Part shown: piece by piece, positions 26,601-34,259 of the stretch
Numbering within the stretch: position 1 is the stretch's first letter
Layout of the letters: each line of letters begins with the position of its first letter
The notes under the pieces: generated by a model
What the model was told of the DNA's origin: nothing
What the model saw: the letters and a program-made list of their open reading frames with translations, nothing else
Databases searched by the model: none
Origin: Gemmatimonadota bacterium
GTDB lineage: Bacteria > Gemmatimonadota > Gemmatimonadetes > Longimicrobiales > RSA9
DNA: 54,188 bases
Direction: 5' to 3'
Assembly (NCBI GenBank): GCA_007126035.1
Contig: SLCC01000138.1
Location: 1 to 54,188 of the forward strand
Position numbers and translations under genes: made by a program

Positions 26601-27068
26601 CGAGACGTTCACCTGCATGATGGGGAAGTCGGAGAGGTTGAACTCGGAGATGGTGGGCTCGTCCGCGTCCGCCGGCAGCTTGGACTTGGCCAGGTCAACC
26701 TTCTCACGGACCTTCTGGAGGGCCGCGTCCATGTCCATCCGGTTGTCGAACTCGGCCATGACGTTCGTGTAGCCCTCGACGGACGTGGACGTCAGCTCCC
26801 GGATCTCCGGGATCGAGTTCAGCTCCTCCTCCAAAGGCCGCGCCACCAGCGTCTCCATGTCACGCGGCGCCACGCCAGGGTACACCACGCTCACGGAGAT
26901 GATGGGGATCGTCACCTCCGGCGACGCCTCCTTCGGCACGCTCAGGTAGCTGGCTACGCCCAGGATCGCCGTGACGGCGATCAGCATCAGGATGCTGGTC
27001 CGATGCTTGAGCGCGAAGTTGGTCAGCCAGAACTGGCGCTGCTCCACCGGCTTCTGCTCGCCGATCAT
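23637..27068 (-). CDS. RND efflux transporter, inner-membrane pump subunit
   Basis: This 1143-aa proton-driven pump is of the AcrB/MexB/CusA superfamily. TM1 follows WLTNFALKHRTSILMLIAVT. The porter-domain text EASPEVTIPIISVSVVYPGV and the TM4 motif MLVDNAIVVVENIYRYLEEG (with the proton-relay Asp) are clear. The second half repeats the fold (GVVVNNAIVLIDYVDLLRER). The length is slightly above AcrB because of a hydrophobic insert near residues 520-570. The ATG overlaps the adaptor stop (ATGA), and an in-frame extension upstream is the adaptor gene in another frame. It is the last gene of the tetR-tolC-adaptor-pump operon. Substrates probably include hydrophobic drugs or lipids; this is not shown by the sequence. 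Confidence 0.93.
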   Translation of the reverse strand: MIGEQKPVEQRQFWLTNFALKHRTSILMLIAVTAILGVASYLSVPKEASPEVTIPIISVSVVYPGVAPRDMETLVARPLEEELNSIPEIRELTSTSVEGYTNVMAEFDNRMDMDAALQKVREKVDLAKSKLPADADEPTISEFNLSDFPIMQVNVSGPYGLERLKDVADDLRDRLEQIPSVLSVNLSGGLEREVRVDVDLPMLTFYRVDFNDVVDAIRNENVTIPGGVVDVGTQEYALRVAGELVAAEPIRDFVITTRNGRPIYVGDVATVDFAYRDRTTFARLDGDPVVTLDVVKRAGDNIIETAASVKEVIAVMEPGFPAETVVKITGDQSEFIEQIVSTLENSIISGLILVLAVLLFFLGVRNAGFVATSIPLSMLLSFIVMGAMGITMNMVVLFSLILALGMLVDNAIVVVENIYRYLEEGHDNWTAARLATGEVAMPIIASTLTTLAAFAPLLFWPGIAGEFMGYLPLTLIITLSSSLFVALVMVPVLCALFMKLDGAPSSPLTPAARRTLMGAGALFVLVVAGINLLSAVLLVVLVAALVALHRFVLVRLARSFQSAAVPFMLSRYERRLRWALSHRLIIMGAAAGVFVATVFVFLVFNRGIEFFPGSIPPSQVMVQIDAPSGTRPEVVNRLAEQVEAQLAELRGMVDARSVVATVGSSGDAITRLFMGGADASVAVQFVDYKDRRYDVFATMAEMQERVGQGLAGAQFSLARDEMGPPTGSPVNLEIAGDDPDVLKRLADRAKMILQASPVGRLLEGLDSDMSDGRQELVIDVDREKAALYGLSTRAIGGTIRSAIQGAEAGKFRQGEDEYDIVVRLAETYRQELDALQELMVMTDLGVQVPLTAVADWYVDEGAGSVRRKNLERVATVSSDVVAGANSNAVLRQVQQTLTAGGFDAELPPGYTMRFTGEQEDQQEAQAFLGTAFLIALLLIGFILISQFNSVVKPLIILTSVIMSTVGVLLGLMVFGLPFGIIMTGVGIISLAGVVVNNAIVLIDYVDLLRERDGLSRSEALVRAGVTRFRPVVLTAVTTVFGLIPLAIGLNFNFFGLFTALSPDFYWGGEQAAWWGPMAIVVISGLTFATVLTLVLVPVMYSLVDDIEQWLVRHYRPAVDADEGREEEAEPAAVPARTEARRSA

Positions 27069-28177
27069 CCGTCGACCACCTCCTGCGCCGGGCGGCCCGC
27101 CGGCGCCGGACCGTTCGTGATGACCAGCACGTCGCCATGGACCACCCGCTGCTGACCCACGACGACGATCCGTTCGCCCGCTTCCAGCCCCTGCAGGATG
27201 ACCACCTCGTCGCCACGGGCGATCCCCGGCTCGACCCACCGGGCCTCGGCGCGCCAGCCGTCAGCGTGGGGAACCGCCACGTAGATCGCGTAGCCGCTCT
27301 CCCTGCGGAGCATGGCGTGGCGAGGGACCACCAGCGCCGCGTCCAGTCGCTCCCGCGCGATCCGCACGTTGGCGACCATCCCGGGCTTGAGCGGGAGCCC
27401 CGCATTGGGCACCTCCACCTCCACGGTGAAGCTCCGACTGGACGGGTCCACCGCCGCGCTCACATAGCCGACCCGGCCAACGAACTCACGGCCGGCGGCC
27501 CGGTCCAGCGTCACCGTCACCTCGTCGCCCGCGACGACGTCGCCCGCGTAACGCTCCGGTACGCCGGCCACGATCTTCACCGTGTCCACGTCCAGGATCC
27601 GGGCCACCGGCGAGCCCGGTGAGACCATGGCCCCCACATCCACCATCCGCTCCTCCAGGATGCCGGCGATGGGGGCACGGATGACCGTCCGCTCCACCCG
27701 CTCAGCCAGCACCCGGGCCTGGGCCCGGGCGGTGCGGGCGTTGTACTTGGCCTGGAGGTAGGCCATCTCCGTGCCCACCCGCTCCTCCTCCCACAGGACA
27801 CGCTGCCGCTCCCACGTCTCCTCCGCCAGCTCGGCCTGGCTCACCGCCTGCTCGAGCTGCGCGCGCAGGACCCCCGCGTCCAGCCGCACCAGCGGCTGGC
27901 CCGGGCGGACACGCTGGCCCTGCCGGACCAGGACCTCCCGGACAGTGCCACCTTCCTCCGCCGAGATGACCACGTCGCGATCGGCCTCCACGGTGCCCAC
28001 CACCCGGACCACGTGGGCAAAGTCCCGGGGCTCCACCTCCGCCACCTCGACGTTGATGCTGCGAACCCGCTCCTCCGCCCGCGCCCCGCCCTCCGAGGCA
28101 CCGGCACTACCGCAACCAACCACCAGGACACCGGCCGTCAGCGCCCCCACCGCCCCCGTTACCGCTCTGGAAATCAT
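27065..28177 (-). CDS. RND efflux periplasmic adaptor (membrane fusion) lipoprotein
   Basis: This 370-aa HlyD/AcrA-type adaptor links the inner-membrane pump to TolC. It has a lipoprotein signal with lipobox VLVVGC near residue 22, a barrel-sandwich first half (VISAEEGGTVREVLVRQGQR), and a short helical hairpin (about residues 105-160). The lipoyl second half follows (TVIRAPIAGILEERMVDVGA), then beta-barrel and membrane-proximal domains. The short hairpin is typical of adaptors for AcrB/CusA-type pumps. Start and stop both overlap their neighbours by four bases. Confidence 0.92.
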   Translation of the reverse strand: MISRAVTGAVGALTAGVLVVGCGSAGASEGGARAEERVRSINVEVAEVEPRDFAHVVRVVGTVEADRDVVISAEEGGTVREVLVRQGQRVRPGQPLVRLDAGVLRAQLEQAVSQAELAEETWERQRVLWEEERVGTEMAYLQAKYNARTARAQARVLAERVERTVIRAPIAGILEERMVDVGAMVSPGSPVARILDVDTVKIVAGVPERYAGDVVAGDEVTVTLDRAAGREFVGRVGYVSAAVDPSSRSFTVEVEVPNAGLPLKPGMVANVRIARERLDAALVVPRHAMLRRESGYAIYVAVPHADGWRAEARWVEPGIARGDEVVILQGLEAGERIVVVGQQRVVHGDVLVITNGPAPAGRPAQEVVDG

Positions 28178-29688
28178 CGCTCCCCCAGTCTCGCCGAAAT
28201 GGCCACCAGCTCGCCCTCGTCCACCAGCGGGACCCGCCCGATGGCCAGGTCCAGCCGCGCCTGCGCGCTCAGGTAGTCGTAGACCGCCTGGGCGTAGTTG
28301 AACTCCGTCTGCCGCAACGCCAACTCCGCGTCCGTGACCTGGAGCCGGCTCGCCGTCCCCGCACGATACTCCGCCCGGGCTATGTCCCAGCCACGGTTCG
28401 CCTGTGACACCGCCCGCCGCTGGGCCAGCACCCGGTCGTACGACTCCAGGGCCTGGTCCCGCAGCGTCGTCACCTCGTTCGCCGCGTGATCACCGGCGTA
28501 CGCCAGCTCCGCCTCCACCTGCCGCACCACCGACGACAGGCGACTAACCCTCGCCGGGCGCTGGAACCCGGAGAAGAGCGGCAGGTCCACCTGCACTCCC
28601 AGCGCCCGCGTGCTGAACCGATGCTCGCCGAAGAAACGAGGCCGGCCGTCGCCCTGGGCATTCGCCGTCCACGTACCGAACACCGCCACCGTGGGCAGGT
28701 ACTGCGACCTCTCCACCCGTCGCTCCGTCTCACGCAGCTCCCGCAGAAACGAGAGCTGGCGGAGGTCCGAACGGTGACGGGCCGCCACCGAAATAGCCTC
28801 GTCCGCCGGCAACGACTCCGCCAGGACAGACGCCGTCAACAAAACACCCGAAGCCGTGCCCGATCCGTCAGATACCACCGGCTCCCGACCGGGAAGTGAC
28901 GGCAGCTCCAGCGTCAACAGCGAGCCCGCCAGCTCACGCGCCACCGTGTCAACGCCCATCTCGATGGCCAGCGACCGCCGCGCAGCCGCCATGGCGTTCT
29001 CCGAACGACGAAGGTTCGGCTCCAGATTCGACAGCTCCACCTCCAGCCGGAGCACGTCGTACTCCGAGGCCAGACCAGCTCGATGAAGACTCCGGGTCTC
29101 GCCCAGGACCTGCTCCACACGGGCCAGACTCTCACTGGTCAGACGGTACTGCTCCTGCGCCAGCAGGATGTCGTAGTACCGGAGCCGCGTACGCGTGGCC
29201 ACCTGCTGGGCCTCGCCACGGACAACCTCCTCCTCCAGCGCCGCGTAGCGCGACGCCGCACCCACCCCCAGGAACGCCGCCGCGTTGAACAGCGGCTGGT
29301 CCGCACGGGCCTGCGCGAACCACGCGTTGTCCGTACCCGCAGGCACCGGGACCACCGCCTCCTCCGGGGCATCCGGGTCCATGAACCGGGCCGGCAGGAA
29401 GAACTGCGGCAGGTCCAGGTTGCGCGTGTAGCTGCCGCTGACATGTACCCTGGGCATCACGTTGCCCCACGCGTCACGTGCCTGCGCACGCGCCGCATCA
29501 AGACCCCGCCACGCCCGCCGCAGAGACTCGTTCGACTCCAGCGACGAGCCCACCGCCTCCTCGAGCGTCAGAATGCCACCCCCGCTTTGGGCGGCTGCCG
29601 GCGCCTGGGCCGCACCCGGCATGATCACCACGCCCACGACGAGCACCAGTACCAGCAGCAGCGCTACCCTACCCCCAGATCGTCCCAT
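28174..29688 (-). CDS. TolC-family outer-membrane efflux channel
   Basis: This 504-aa protein provides the outer-membrane and periplasmic tunnel of the tripartite pump. After a signal peptide (VALLLVLVLVVGVVIMPGAA) comes the duplicated OEP repeat, visible as LTLEEAVGSSLESNESLRRA in the first half and a second long coiled-coil segment (QVEAELAYAGDHAANEVTTL) in the second. The C-terminal region (YNYAQAVYDYLSAQARLDLA) is diagnostic. I choose the ATG at 29688, 5 bases after the tetR stop and behind GGAAGG. A TTG at 29706 would overlap tetR. The downstream overlap is ATGA. Confidence 0.92.
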   Translation of the reverse strand: MGRSGGRVALLLVLVLVVGVVIMPGAAQAPAAAQSGGGILTLEEAVGSSLESNESLRRAWRGLDAARAQARDAWGNVMPRVHVSGSYTRNLDLPQFFLPARFMDPDAPEEAVVPVPAGTDNAWFAQARADQPLFNAAAFLGVGAASRYAALEEEVVRGEAQQVATRTRLRYYDILLAQEQYRLTSESLARVEQVLGETRSLHRAGLASEYDVLRLEVELSNLEPNLRRSENAMAAARRSLAIEMGVDTVARELAGSLLTLELPSLPGREPVVSDGSGTASGVLLTASVLAESLPADEAISVAARHRSDLRQLSFLRELRETERRVERSQYLPTVAVFGTWTANAQGDGRPRFFGEHRFSTRALGVQVDLPLFSGFQRPARVSRLSSVVRQVEAELAYAGDHAANEVTTLRDQALESYDRVLAQRRAVSQANRGWDIARAEYRAGTASRLQVTDAELALRQTEFNYAQAVYDYLSAQARLDLAIGRVPLVDEGELVAISARLGER

Positions 29689-29693
29689 CCGTC

Positions 29694-30335
29694 TCACACC
29701 TTCCAACCCGCGCGCAACGCCTCCAGCGCGCTCTCGATCAGGTCCATGAACTCCTCATGACTGGACACATGACCAGCCAGATGACCGCTCAGATACAACG
29801 ACGTCAGACCATGCATAAGTCCCCAGCCCACCACCGCCGCACGGTCCGGAGCCATGCGCGACGTACCACTCTCCGACTGCGCCTGACGAAGCAGCTCCGC
29901 CGCGCCCTCGTACGACAACAGACCCGAACCCGTCTCAGCCGCCCCGTCACCAGACCCGGGACAACAATCCAGTCGCGCCACACCTGGCATCTTGAACATC
30001 GCACGGAAATAGCCGGTGTTCTCCAGCGCGAAACGGGCATAGCCACGCGCAGTAGCCGTCAGCCTGTCCACCGCCGACAGGGCCGGGTCCAGCTTGCCAA
30101 GCTCCTCCTGGACCGTTACCGCCAGTCGCTTGAAACCCTCCTCCATCACGCTCCGGAGCAACTCGTCCTTGTCCTGGAAGTGCAGGTAGATCGTAGCCGG
30201 AGAACAGCCCACACGGAGCCCAAGGGCCCGCATCGACAGCGCGTCCAGACCCTCCTCACCGACAATGTCACGCGCCGCCTCCACCACCCGCTCCCGCAGG
30301 TCCTCTCGCCTCGCCTCCCGCTCCACCGTGCTCAT
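29694..30335 (-). CDS. TetR/AcrR-family repressor of the efflux operon
   Basis: This 213-aa protein has an N-terminal TetR helix-turn-helix (about residues 15-60: AARDIVGEEGLDALSMRALG, then VGCSPATIYLHFQDKDELL). A helical ligand-binding C-terminal domain resembles the TetR_C_33/WHG type. The ATG at 30335 is preceded by GAAGGA at good spacing; an in-frame extension of 17 codons upstream is not supported. It is the first gene of the operon. Four palindromic sites of one type sit in and near its own promoter, so autorepression relieved by a pump substrate is the likely control. Confidence 0.92.
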   Translation of the reverse strand: MSTVEREARREDLRERVVEAARDIVGEEGLDALSMRALGLRVGCSPATIYLHFQDKDELLRSVMEEGFKRLAVTVQEELGKLDPALSAVDRLTATARGYARFALENTGYFRAMFKMPGVARLDCCPGSGDGAAETGSGLLSYEGAAELLRQAQSESGTSRMAPDRAAVVGWGLMHGLTSLYLSGHLAGHVSSHEEFMDLIESALEALRAGWKV

Positions 30336-30378
30336 CCGATCGCGTCCTTCATCCCTGCTCCTCCGGCCGTGTGTCTCT

Positions 30379-30393
30379 CTTAACACCGTTCAG
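30379..30393. promoter_or_regulatory. TetR operator copy 1 (CTTAACACCGTTCAG)
   Basis: This is one mismatch from the ideal palindrome CTGAACACCGTTCAG. It lies right after the predicted transcription start (about 30394), so a bound repressor would block promoter clearance. Its centre is 25 bases from copy 2. Confidence 0.7.
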
Positions 30394-30400
30394 GCACGCC

Positions 30401-30429
30401 AGTCTAAACGCCGTTCACCAACATGTCAA
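30401..30429 (-). promoter_or_regulatory. Promoter of the tetR-efflux operon
   Basis: TTGACA (30424-30429), a 17-base spacer and TAGACT (30401-30406) make a good sigma70-type promoter on the minus strand. Operator copy 2 covers the spacer and touches the -10. Confidence 0.7.
30404..30418. promoter_or_regulatory. TetR operator copy 2 (CTAAACGCCGTTCAC)
   Basis: This degenerate copy of the TGAACnnnGTTCA palindrome sits between -35 and -10 of the operon promoter, in the classical repression position. Confidence 0.65.
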
Positions 30430-30459
30430 CAACCAGCGCCATCTTATTGTCACGGAAGG

Positions 30460-30474
30460 TGGAACAGTGTTCAG
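30460..30474. promoter_or_regulatory. TetR operator copy 3 (TGGAACAGTGTTCAG)
   Basis: The core GAACAGTGTTC is a perfect palindrome about one base. It is paired with copy 4 at the same 25-base centre spacing seen for copies 1 and 2, and lies upstream of the tetR promoter. Confidence 0.65.
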
Positions 30475-30484
30475 GGGCGCTGGT

Positions 30485-30499
30485 CTGAACGGTGTTCAG
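30485..30499. promoter_or_regulatory. TetR operator copy 4 (CTGAACGGTGTTCAG)
   Basis: This is the best copy: CTGAAC-GGT-GTTCAG has perfect 6-base arms. It differs from the inverse of copy 1 at one position, so the two pairs form an inverted duplication. Confidence 0.7.
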
Positions 30500-30542
30500 C
30501 AGATTCCATACCAGGCCTGAGTTTGTGGAGTTCCCGGGCTCG

Positions 30543-31859
30543 TCAGCTCGTGGGCTGGTCGCCCACGAGTCGCTCGACGTCTTCCGGGTCGGTGGGCAGG
30601 GCGCTGCTGAGCACTTCCGCGCCGTGGTCGGTGATGAGGATGTCGTCTTCGATGCGGATGCCGATGCCCTGGAGGTGGCCGGGCGCGTTGGTGGCATCGG
30701 CGGGTATGTAGAGCCCGGGCTCGATGGTCATGACCATGCCGGGCTCGAGGCGTCTCGGCTCTCCCCGGACGCCGTAGGTTCCCACGTCGTGGACGTCGAG
30801 TCCGAGCCAGTGGGAGGTATTGTGGGGGTACCAGCGTTTCCAGTGCTCTTCCTGTTGGGCGAGCGAGTCCGGATCGCCCTGTAGAAGGCCCAGGTCCACC
30901 ATGCCGCGGACCAGGGTGGCGACGGCTGCCCGGTGCACGTCCGCGGTGGTGGCGCCGGGTCTGGCGGCGTCGACGGCGGCCTGTTCCGCGTCCAGGACGA
31001 CCTGGTAGACGTCGCGCTGCGGGGCTGTGAAGCGCCCGCTGACGGGCACGGTCCTGGTGAGGTCGGCGTTGTAGATGCGGTGTCTGGCCCCTGCGTCGAG
31101 GAGCAGCAGGTCTCCCTGCTCCATCCGCCGGTCGTTGGCGGTGTAGTGGAGTACGGTGGCATTGGCCCCGGACGCGGCGATGGTGGCGAAGGCGGGGCCA
31201 TCGGCACCTGCCCGCCGCATGGCGCCTTCTGTGAGTGCCTCTATCTCCCACTCCCCGGCACCCGGCCGGGCGGCGGCGAGGGCGTGGCGGAAGGCCTGGG
31301 CGGTGACGGTTACGGCGTCCCGGATCGCGGCCACCTCCTCGGGCTCCTTGGTCAGCCGCATGTCGTCCAGGATCAGGCCGGGATCCGTCAGTTCCACCGG
31401 CCCGACGCCGGAGCGCTGCCGCCGGGCCCGTCCCTTGCCCATGACATCGAGCACGGCATGCTCGATGTCGGGGCGGCCTGCGCCGATGCGGAAGTGGACC
31501 CGGTCCACACTGCGCAGCAGCTCGTGCAGTCTTTGCCCCAGCTCGGCGATGGGATAAGCGGCGTCGGCGCCGAACTCTTCGACCGCCTTTTCCACGCCCT
31601 GTCGGGGCCCGGTCCAGGTCTCCCGCTCCGGGTCCCGGGGTCGGACGAACAGGGTGTAGCTCGGCTCGGGTCCACCGCACAGGACGGCCACCGCCTCGGG
31701 CTCCGGGTAGCCGGTGAGGTACCAGAGGTCCGGATCGACCACGTACCTGAGCTCCAGGTCCCGACCCACCACGATCTCCGGGGCCGCGGCCAGGACCATT
31801 GCGCCGTCGGGGCCCAGCAGCTCGAGCACGCGCTGCCGGCGGCGTGCGAATCCGGTCAT
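30543..31859 (-). CDS. M24 family aminopeptidase P-like (Xaa-Pro) peptidase
   Basis: This 438-aa protein has an N-terminal creatinase-like domain (about 1-160) and a pita-bread metallopeptidase domain. The metal ligands are visible in order: LLLDAGARHRIYNADLTRTV (two Asp), HNTSHWLGLDVHD (His), MVMTIEPGLYIP (Glu) and GIGIRIEDDILIT (Glu). This is the aminopeptidase P pattern; such enzymes remove an N-terminal residue before proline. The length matches bacterial PepP. Its start overlaps the rtcB stop (ATGA), making it the last gene of the RNA-ligase operon. The link between the functions is not obvious and may only be economy of transcription. Confidence 0.9.
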   Translation of the reverse strand: MTGFARRRQRVLELLGPDGAMVLAAAPEIVVGRDLELRYVVDPDLWYLTGYPEPEAVAVLCGGPEPSYTLFVRPRDPERETWTGPRQGVEKAVEEFGADAAYPIAELGQRLHELLRSVDRVHFRIGAGRPDIEHAVLDVMGKGRARRQRSGVGPVELTDPGLILDDMRLTKEPEEVAAIRDAVTVTAQAFRHALAAARPGAGEWEIEALTEGAMRRAGADGPAFATIAASGANATVLHYTANDRRMEQGDLLLLDAGARHRIYNADLTRTVPVSGRFTAPQRDVYQVVLDAEQAAVDAARPGATTADVHRAAVATLVRGMVDLGLLQGDPDSLAQQEEHWKRWYPHNTSHWLGLDVHDVGTYGVRGEPRRLEPGMVMTIEPGLYIPADATNAPGHLQGIGIRIEDDILITDHGAEVLSSALPTDPEDVERLVGDQPTS

Positions 31860-33298
31860 CCCTTGAGCACGCCCATGGGCCTGAGTCTGGCCACCTTCCG
31901 GCCGATCCCGGCGCCGTCCACCACGCTCACCACGTCCGCCACGTCCTTGTAGGCTTCGGGCACCTCCTCTGCGATGGTCCCGAAGGACGAGGCGCGGACC
32001 TCGATGCCCTGGTCGTGGAACTCCCTGCGCAGGTCCCGGCCCTTGACGCTCTTCTTGGCCTGGCGACGGCTCATGGTCCGGCCGGCGCCATGGCAGGTGG
32101 AGCCGAACGTCTCGCGATAGGCGCCGTCAGTGCCCAGCAGCACGAAGGAGTAGCGGCCCATGTCGCCGGGTATGAGGACCGGTTGTCCCAGATCGGCGTA
32201 GCCGTCGGGCAGCTCAGGATGCCCCGGCGGGAAGGCGCGGGTGGCGCCCTTCCTGTGGACGCAGACGCGTCGGTCCCGGCCGCCCACCTCGTGGGTCTCC
32301 CACTTGGCGATGTTGTGGGCCACATCGTAGACCAGGGTCATGCCCAGCTTCTGCCAGCCCTGTTTGAAGATCTCCTCGAAGACCTCGCGCACGCGGAACG
32401 CCATCATCTGGCGGTTGGCGAAGGCATAGTTGGCGGCGGCGCTCATGGCGCCCATGTAGCGGTCCGCCTCCGGCGAGCCCAGTGGTGCGCAGACGAGTTG
32501 ACGGTCCGGCAGGTCGATACCGTACTTCCTCGCCGCGGTCATCATGACCTGGATGTAGTCGTCGCAGACCTGATAGCCCAGGCCCCGTGAGCCGGAGTGG
32601 ATGAAGACCGTCACCGTTCCCGGATCCAGGCCGAGGCGTTGTGCGGCGAGGTCGTCGTAGACCTCATCGACGTGGCAGATCTCGATGAAGTGGTTGCCGG
32701 AGCCGACCGTGCCCAGCTGATCCCGGCCGCGTTGTACGGCCCGGTCCCCGACCTGGTCCGGGTCGGCGCCGTCGATGCGGCCGCCGGCCTCCGTCCGGCG
32801 CAGGTCGCCTTCGTCGCCGTAGCCTTCGGCCACTGCCCACTGGGCACCTCGCTCGAGCACGGCGCGGATGCGGTCGGCGGTGAGGCGGAAGCTCTTATAG
32901 CCCGCGCCCACGCCCGCGGGTATCTGCTCGTAGAGCCGGTCCATGAGCCGGGCCAGGCGTGGCCGCACCTCCTGCTCGGTGAGGCCCGTCCGGAGCAGCC
33001 GCACGCCGCAGTTGATGTCGTAGCCGACGCCGCCGGGGCTGACCACACCGCCCTGGTCCGGGTCGAACGCGGCCACGCCGCCGATGGCGAAGCCGTAGCC
33101 CCAGTGGATGTCGGGCATCCCGATGGACCGCCCCACGATGCCGGGCAGGCACGCCACGTTGGCCACCTGCTGGACGGCCTCGTCCGCGCGGATGTCCGTC
33201 ATGAGCCGGTCGTCGGCGTAGATGATGCCGTCCACCCGCATGGACCCCTGCCGGGGTATGAGCCATCGGTAATCGTCGAGGCGCTGGATCTCGAGCAT
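31856..33298 (-). CDS. rtcB: RNA-splicing ligase RtcB
   Basis: This 480-aa GTP- and Mn-dependent RNA ligase joins 2',3'-cyclic phosphate or 3'-phosphate ends to 5'-OH ends. Signature motifs are present: MPDIHWGYGFAIGGVAAFD, GVGYDINCGVRLL (metal-binding Asp and Cys), GSGNHFIEI, HSGSRGLGYQV, and the guanylylated-His motif CHGAGRTMSRRQAKK near residue 400. The length is standard. It starts 3 bases after the archease gene, whose product activates RtcB guanylylation in other organisms. No rtcA or sigma54-type rtcR regulator is adjacent, so control differs from the E. coli rtc operon. Confidence 0.96.
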   Translation of the reverse strand: MLEIQRLDDYRWLIPRQGSMRVDGIIYADDRLMTDIRADEAVQQVANVACLPGIVGRSIGMPDIHWGYGFAIGGVAAFDPDQGGVVSPGGVGYDINCGVRLLRTGLTEQEVRPRLARLMDRLYEQIPAGVGAGYKSFRLTADRIRAVLERGAQWAVAEGYGDEGDLRRTEAGGRIDGADPDQVGDRAVQRGRDQLGTVGSGNHFIEICHVDEVYDDLAAQRLGLDPGTVTVFIHSGSRGLGYQVCDDYIQVMMTAARKYGIDLPDRQLVCAPLGSPEADRYMGAMSAAANYAFANRQMMAFRVREVFEEIFKQGWQKLGMTLVYDVAHNIAKWETHEVGGRDRRVCVHRKGATRAFPPGHPELPDGYADLGQPVLIPGDMGRYSFVLLGTDGAYRETFGSTCHGAGRTMSRRQAKKSVKGRDLRREFHDQGIEVRASSFGTIAEEVPEAYKDVADVVSVVDGAGIGRKVARLRPMGVLKG

Positions 33299-33301
33299 AT
33301 G

Positions 33302-33769
33302 TCACACGTCGAAGATGACCCGAGCCCGCCAGGTGCCCTCCGGCTGCTGGACGGCCTGGAGCTCGTGGTACGTGACTCCCTTGATCTCCCTGGCCGCGCG
33401 GCCGGCGGGCCGGGCCAGGATCGTGCCAGCGATGCGGTACTCCCCCACCACGTCCAGTTCTGACCGTACGTAGTCCAGGTGCCGTACCTCATGGAAGAAG
33501 AGGATCTCCCGGAGCCAGGCTGCCAGGAGCTCGCTGGGCCCGCCACCCGTCACCTCCGCACTGACGGCATCGAAGCGGAGCGACCTGCCCCTGGAAGAGT
33601 CAGGGGTCGTGGACCCCTGCCCCTCCTCCTCCTCACCGTAGAGGAGGGCTAGCATGCCCAGTGCCGCCCGGTGCAGCAGCTGTGCGAAGGAGCCAGCGTC
33701 CACGTCCATCCCCAGGTCGGCGGTATGGTCCAGGAAGGTGACCCCGGCCGGGCCGTCGGTGGAGTTCAC
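33302..33769 (-). CDS. Archease
   Basis: This 155-aa small metal-binding protein stimulates RtcB. The archease signature FLDHTADLGMDVDAGSFAQL is at the N terminus, with metal-ligand His and Asp. A C-terminal motif, IKGVTYHELQ, supplies the conserved Lys and His. An acidic low-complexity insert (GEEEEGQGSTTPDSSRGR) follows residue 40. I choose a GTG start at 33769, because it overlaps the stop of the upstream gene as GTGA and gives the standard N terminus. The first internal ATG would delete the signature. Adjacency to rtcB makes the identification firm. Confidence 0.92.
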   Translation of the reverse strand: MNSTDGPAGVTFLDHTADLGMDVDAGSFAQLLHRAALGMLALLYGEEEEGQGSTTPDSSRGRSLRFDAVSAEVTGGGPSELLAAWLREILFFHEVRHLDYVRSELDVVGEYRIAGTILARPAGRAAREIKGVTYHELQAVQQPEGTWRARVIFDV

Positions 33770-34038
33770 AGGTATTCCTGGATCGCGTCCTCCACCTTGG
33801 GGATCAGGTCGTCCCAGTCGGCTACAGGCGTCTTCGTCACGGTGATGAAATCGTCCACCATGAACACGCTCCGTACGCCGACGAGCCGCATCAGGGCCCG
33901 GGCCACGGGGTCGTCCTTGGCTTCGTCCGCGTCGTAATACGAGCGGGAGGTGCCGACGGGAGCCACCTGTTGGCTTACCACGAACTTCCCGGCATTCGGG
34001 TTGGGTGTGGGCTGAAAGTCCACATTCGGCTTGGCCAT
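33766..34038 (-). CDS. Stand-alone NfuN (NifU-like scaffold N-terminal) domain protein
   Basis: This 90-aa protein begins VDFQPTPNPNAGKFVV, characteristic of the Nfu/NifU N-terminal domain (as in human NFU1 and bacterial scaffold proteins). That domain accompanies a C-terminal CxxC iron-sulfur scaffold domain in full Nfu. Here the scaffold domain is absent and there is no cysteine at all, so it cannot carry a cluster alone. It may be a partner-binding module. The end motif RSVFMVDDFITVTKTPVADW fits the family. It overlaps both neighbours (TGATG upstream, GTGA downstream), within the archease-rtcB unit. Confidence 0.85.
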   Translation of the reverse strand: MAKPNVDFQPTPNPNAGKFVVSQQVAPVGTSRSYYDADEAKDDPVARALMRLVGVRSVFMVDDFITVTKTPVADWDDLIPKVEDAIQEYL

Positions 34039-34259
34039 CAGAACGGCTCCGGTTCGTCCCAGGTCTCGTCCCAGAACCGGTCCTCCTCCTCCGCCGCCTC
34101 GTCCAGGTCCAGAGGCTCATCACGGTCGATCGGCTCGCCTCGCTCGATCGCCCGCATGTCCTCGTCCGTCAGGCGGGCCCGCACCCCTGACAGGCGGCGT
34201 CGGTACGCCAGCCAGCCTGCCGTCACCAGCGCTGCGCCCATGAGAAAGATCCAGTTCAC
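34038..34259 (-). CDS. Small single-pass membrane protein with acidic tail
   Basis: This 73-aa protein is of unrecognised family. An N-terminal hydrophobic helix (WIFLMGAALVTAGWLAY) is followed by a basic stop-transfer RRR and an acidic C-terminal tail (DEPLDLDEAAEEEDRFWDE). The start is a GTG at 34259 overlapping the stop of the DksA-like gene (GTGA), and the stop overlaps the next ATG (TGATG). Tight coupling on both sides supports it as a real gene. It may tether operon products to the membrane, but that is speculation. Confidence 0.7.
   Translation of the reverse strand: MNWIFLMGAALVTAGWLAYRRRLSGVRARLTDEDMRAIERGEPIDRDEPLDLDEAAEEEDRFWDETWDEPEPF

Noticed and set aside
29689-29706. TTG start of the TolC-family gene at 29706
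   Set aside because: It overlaps the tetR gene. The ATG at 29688 has a better ribosome site and a normal signal-peptide length.
30447-30475. Active plus-strand promoter next to TetR operator copies 3-4
   Set aside because: TTGTCA is a fair -35, but the -10 position reads TTCAGG and no plus-strand gene follows. I mention it only as a possible relic.
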